From Chitinophagales bacterium (lineage in GTDB: Bacteria > Bacteroidota > Bacteroidia > Chitinophagales > Chitinophagaceae), in contig JAJPKJ010000069.1 in assembly GCA_021323755.1 (NCBI GenBank), forward strand, positions 1-64,000: a DNA stretch of 64,000 nt, written 5' to 3'. Made by a program: the position numbers and the translations under genes. The notes beneath the pieces were generated by a model. It made no database searches, was not told the DNA's origin, and saw nothing but the letters and a program-made list of their open reading frames with translations. Within the stretch, counting starts at the first letter, position 1, and each line of letters opens with the position of its first letter. Below, piece after piece: positions 61,099-64,000 of this stretch.

Positions 61099-63561
61099 TT
61101 AGTTTTCCTGTCTTTCAGTGCTATGTTCAATTTTCTTTGCCTGAAAAATATCTTTCCCGAAATCATAAGAAAAACTGAGGGAAACCCTCGCTGCGATCCT
61201 TGTCCTTTCAAAGTTTAAAAAAACACCGTTACCGTCGCGAACGAAAGCCCATTTCAGGGTATTAAAAATATCTCTGCCATTAAGGGTCAATGAAGCCTTA
61301 TTATTAAGCAGCTTTATTTTTGCGCCGGCGTCAACCTCAAAACTTCCGCGGTCCCTATCTTGCCCGGTCACTCCCGGCGCGTGGTAATCGCAACGCACCT
61401 GTAGGGACATATTTTGGAACAAGAAAAAATTGTTGGTCACATTAACGTTCCAGCTAAACCCGTTGGTGTTTATTACTCCATATTCTGGTGCTCCCTCGGT
61501 TTCTGTTTGAAACAAATTTGCGTTGATAATGGAATTCCATGATTTAAGGACACTGACCCTGCTGATGATTTCCAGTCCACCAACATATTCATGAGGAAGA
61601 TTTTCTGAAATGGTGGTTATTACACCGTTAACTGGTGCGGTTTCTATATGATCTATGAAATCTTTTGTGATACGATAATAGATGCTTGTCGTCAAATTCA
61701 TTTTGTTTCCGACTTTGGAATAGCCCAACTCGAAACTATGAATGTCCTCTGGTAAAATATTAGGGTTGCCGAGATCATAATTCACCGGATCAGAAATATC
61801 CGGGATCGGGCTGTAATTGCGCGGTGTGGGTCTGGCAACCCTTCTCGTATAATTGAATTGAAGCTGCTGACCCGCATCGTATTTCTGTATGAGGGTAATT
61901 GCGGGATAAAGTCTGTTAATTACCACACTCACTGGGGTGATTAGCGGTGTGCCGCTACTTTCAAACCCAGCGACATATCCTTTTAAATTAGCTGCTTCCA
62001 TGCGAAGCCCAAGCTGATATTCAAAATTGCTTATCTGATTTTGATAGTTCATATAAAGCGCGTGTATTTGACTATTGCTATGGAAGTAGGCAGTGAAAGG
62101 ATAAAATTGGGTATATATTCCGGAAGATTTATCAAAGTTGTAAACCAATTGACCCCTGTCGTCAATACGCAAATGACTGCGATAGCCAGCAGCGAAAATG
62201 CCTTTGCCCAGGGGCAATGAATAGTCGGCTTGAATATTATAATAAGCATTGTGATTATTGATAAAAGGACGAATAATCGTGGTATCAAAAAAATCGGGGT
62301 AGCCATTCAGGTTATTGATATCAGATCTAAAATCAAGATCCGATTTATTAAATCCGTGAGCATAGCCAATACTGAAGTCAAGTTCCTCTTTTGGCTTATG
62401 GAATGTCCTGACATAATCCAGGTTTAAATTATACGTATATCCATCTCCGTTAAAGAAATTCATACTCTTGATTCTTTGAAGCAGTGATTGCGCGGCATCC
62501 AACTGTTGAATATCCAGATCTTCCCTGCGGTGATTTTTGGTAATATTAAGACCTCCAGAAAAGCTCAAGAGGTTCTTAGGGTTGAGATAATATTCCATGC
62601 CTCCTTTTAAGTTATGAGAACTGTTCACGGTTGTTGAAGGAAAGATTTCATTGGAATAGACAATGGAATCTGAAGGTTTTGCATATTCTATGTTTTGGTA
62701 CCCCGTGCTGTAGACATCACTGTACTTGTAATCGTAATTCGCAAATACATTTATTTTGCTGTTTTCAAAACTTAACGCAGTGCCTGCGTTATAATTATTC
62801 CGGGTTCCCGCAGTCGAATTGAATGAACCAGTAAAGCCCAATTTTTTATTTTTCTTGAGTATGATATTAATAATGCCCGCGGATCCTTGTGCATCATATT
62901 TTACAGAAGGATTGGTAATTATTTCAATACTCTCAATCGAATTTACAGGGATAGAAGAGAGGATCTGGATGACATCACCACTACCGATCAGCGATGGTTT
63001 TCCGTCAATAAGAACCTGCACCCCGGAAGAACCGCGCAGGTTAACAGCACCGCTGCCGTCAATGGTCACTGTTGGTATATTTTGCAAAAGATCGGTGGCT
63101 GTGCCGCCTTTGCTCACCAGACTTTGTTCAACGGAGAATTTCTTTTTACTTATTCCGGTCTCTGGATTTGTTTTTGCCGCAGTCACAGTTACTTCTTTCA
63201 ACAGCCTGATCATGCTTCGATTCATTGATAAATTTCCCAGGTCTAATTTTGTATAATTTGTATCAATAAATAAACTGTCCCTGTAAATGGATTGATAGCC
63301 TGTATAACTGATCTCCATTTTGAATACACCCGCCGGTATATTCCTGATGATTACAATTCCGTTGGTGTCTGACTGCGAGCCTTTGAAAACACGATTTGTT
63401 TTTTTGGCTGTTAAGACGGCGTTGGCAAAAGCAATGGGCAGGCCAGTTTGTTTATCTGCTAATCGAAGGGTGATGGACGAATTGTTTTGTGCTGATACTG
63501 TTATAAGAAAGACTGGCGCAAATAAGGACAACAGAAAGCATTTTCTGGCGAATGTCTTCAT
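61099..63561 (-). CDS. Outer-membrane beta-barrel receptor (TonB-dependent type)
   Basis: From the ATG at 63561 the product has 820 residues with a signal peptide (CFLLSLFAPVFLITVSAQN). A CarboxypepD-regulatory-like domain (about 25-110: ITLRLADKQTGLPIAFANAVL...GIVIIRNIPAGVFKMEISYTGYQS) precedes a plug domain. The plug has SKKKFSVEQSLVSKGGTATDLLQNIPTVTIDGSGAVNLRGSSGVQVLIDGKPSLIG and NPSVKYDAQGSAGIINIILKK. An OMP-type beta-barrel (about 250-820) ends in ARVSLSFSYDFGKDIFQAKK. No SusD partner is adjacent, which suits the standalone OMP_b-brl_2 receptor group rather than a polysaccharide-utilisation pair. It lies 35 bases after the DUF2911 gene. An upstream in-frame ATG (63633) overlaps that gene. 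Confidence 0.92.
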   Translation of the reverse strand: MKTFARKCFLLSLFAPVFLITVSAQNNSSITLRLADKQTGLPIAFANAVLTAKKTNRVFKGSQSDTNGIVIIRNIPAGVFKMEISYTGYQSIYRDSLFIDTNYTKLDLGNLSMNRSMIRLLKEVTVTAAKTNPETGISKKKFSVEQSLVSKGGTATDLLQNIPTVTIDGSGAVNLRGSSGVQVLIDGKPSLIGSGDVIQILSSIPVNSIESIEIITNPSVKYDAQGSAGIINIILKKNKKLGFTGSFNSTAGTRNNYNAGTALSFENSKINVFANYDYKYSDVYSTGYQNIEYAKPSDSIVYSNEIFPSTTVNSSHNLKGGMEYYLNPKNLLSFSGGLNITKNHRREDLDIQQLDAAQSLLQRIKSMNFFNGDGYTYNLNLDYVRTFHKPKEELDFSIGYAHGFNKSDLDFRSDINNLNGYPDFFDTTIIRPFINNHNAYYNIQADYSLPLGKGIFAAGYRSHLRIDDRGQLVYNFDKSSGIYTQFYPFTAYFHSNSQIHALYMNYQNQISNFEYQLGLRMEAANLKGYVAGFESSGTPLITPVSVVINRLYPAITLIQKYDAGQQLQFNYTRRVARPTPRNYSPIPDISDPVNYDLGNPNILPEDIHSFELGYSKVGNKMNLTTSIYYRITKDFIDHIETAPVNGVITTISENLPHEYVGGLEIISRVSVLKSWNSIINANLFQTETEGAPEYGVINTNGFSWNVNVTNNFFLFQNMSLQVRCDYHAPGVTGQDRDRGSFEVDAGAKIKLLNNKASLTLNGRDIFNTLKWAFVRDGNGVFLNFERTRIAARVSLSFSYDFGKDIFQAKKIEHSTERQEN

Positions 63562-63596
63562 CGAATTGATCTGATTGTTGTGACAATAACTTTTTT

Positions 63597-64000
63597 CTAA
63601 TTCACGGGTACAAGAACTGAAATCATTTCCCAATCCATCGAAAATCCTGCTGAAGAAATCTTATATAAAAGTTGTTCCTGGACGCTTGCCCTCATTTTTG
63701 CTTTGACCTCTATGCGTAACTGATCTTTTGATTGGTCATACTTAAATGCTCCCCATTGATTCCATACTTTATTGAAAATGGCAATCCATTCTCCCCCAGA
63801 TGAAGGGATAAGAAAAAAACCATACTTTCCTTTCGGTAGTGGCTTACCGGCAACGCTAATGTCCCTGTCGGTTTCGAATGTTGTCGCTTCGTTAGCTCCT
63901 GCGCGCCATACGCTATCATATTTTACCAATCCGCCCCAGATCTTTCTGTCTTTAACTGAGGGGCTGCTATAATGAATAGTGATGGTTGCGCCATTCACCA
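63597..64000 (-). CDS. DUF2911 protein (N terminus cut by window edge)
   Basis: The minus-strand frame enters from the right edge and encodes the C-terminal 133 residues of a DUF2911 domain. The GTG at 63998 is an internal Val: [83 protein letters not shown] is the family core. DUF2911 proteins are secreted Bacteroidota proteins of unknown function. The gene precedes the receptor by 35 bases and may be co-transcribed with it. The signal peptide, expected further right, is outside the window. Confidence 0.9.
   Translation of the reverse strand, partial: VNGATITIHYSSPSVKDRKIWGGLVKYDSVWRAGANEATTFETDRDISVAGKPLPKGKYGFFLIPSSGGEWIAIFNKVWNQWGAFKYDQSKDQLRIEVKAKMRASVQEQLLYKISSAGFSMDWEMISVLVPVN

Noticed and set aside
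60966..61211. Minus-strand frame of 81 residues overlapping the receptor 3' end
   Set aside because: Most of its length is antisense-frame or shifted sequence of the receptor gene and it shows no domain pattern.

Overview
The window looks like a chromosomal segment of a Bacteroidota bacterium, most likely of the family Chitinophagaceae. This is inferred from gene content: a DUF3276 (PUR-type) protein, an outer-membrane beta-barrel receptor with a carboxypeptidase-like N-terminal domain, DUF2911 and PepSY-like proteins, MIOX, NRDE and YHS proteins. It is also inferred from A+T-rich intergenic DNA with several matches to the Bacteroidota -7 element TAnnTTTG and few strong Shine-Dalgarno sites. 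I see no rRNA, tRNA, CRISPR array, insertion sequence or prophage.

Layout. 1-5900: the start of a PAS-domain protein, msrA, a small membrane protein, a MutS2-like ATPase without the Smr nuclease domain, a CYTH protein, a quinone-oxidoreductase-like enzyme and a membrane protein. 5900-12400 (minus strand): a hexuronate catabolic cluster (uxaB-type reductase, uxuA, uxaC, kdgK, eda). 12400-19800: small stress-type and hypothetical genes, a TonB-like gene broken by a frameshift, clpB, and a serine-hydrolase homologue without its catalytic Ser/Lys. 19800-25900: an RND efflux operon behind two tandem TetR-type operators. 25900-30600: DUF3276 protein, an ABC half-exporter with a degenerate Walker B, an NTF2-like protein and a ClC antiporter. 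30600-39900: myo-inositol oxygenase (minus) facing a long plus-strand run: SemiSWEET, DUF1223, ECF sigma and mini anti-sigma, YHS, DoxX, DinB, an NRDE/ATP-grasp fusion, LysE, a TIM-barrel isomerase and an MFS permease. 39900-46800 (minus): a TetR-TolC-HlyD-ABC-ABC-permease-permease drug-export operon of the YbhGFSR type. 46800-52100 (plus): a second RND operon. 52100-55800: PepSY-like and YncE-like proteins facing a two-component system. 55900-64000: a GH30 glycosidase, lipoproteins, a probable six-hairpin hydrolase, a 776-base gene-poor stretch, an outer-membrane receptor and a partial DUF2911 gene.

How the genes fit together. MIOX makes D-glucuronate from myo-inositol, and the uxaC/reductase/uxuA/kdgK/eda set can carry glucuronate to pyruvate and glyceraldehyde-3-phosphate. 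The window may therefore encode an inositol-to-central-metabolism route. The TetR operator at 46758-46775 lies between the ABC exporter operon and the second RND operon. The second RND operon also shares a tandem 11-bp-periodic box (CTTCAG-N5-CTTCAG-AATC) with the promoter of the YncE/PepSY genes, next to an OmpR-type regulator, which suggests one two-component regulon. The most unusual gene arrangement is the DinB - NRDE/ATP-grasp fusion - LysE operon, which resembles a bifunctional amide hydrolase/ligase paired with a small-molecule exporter.
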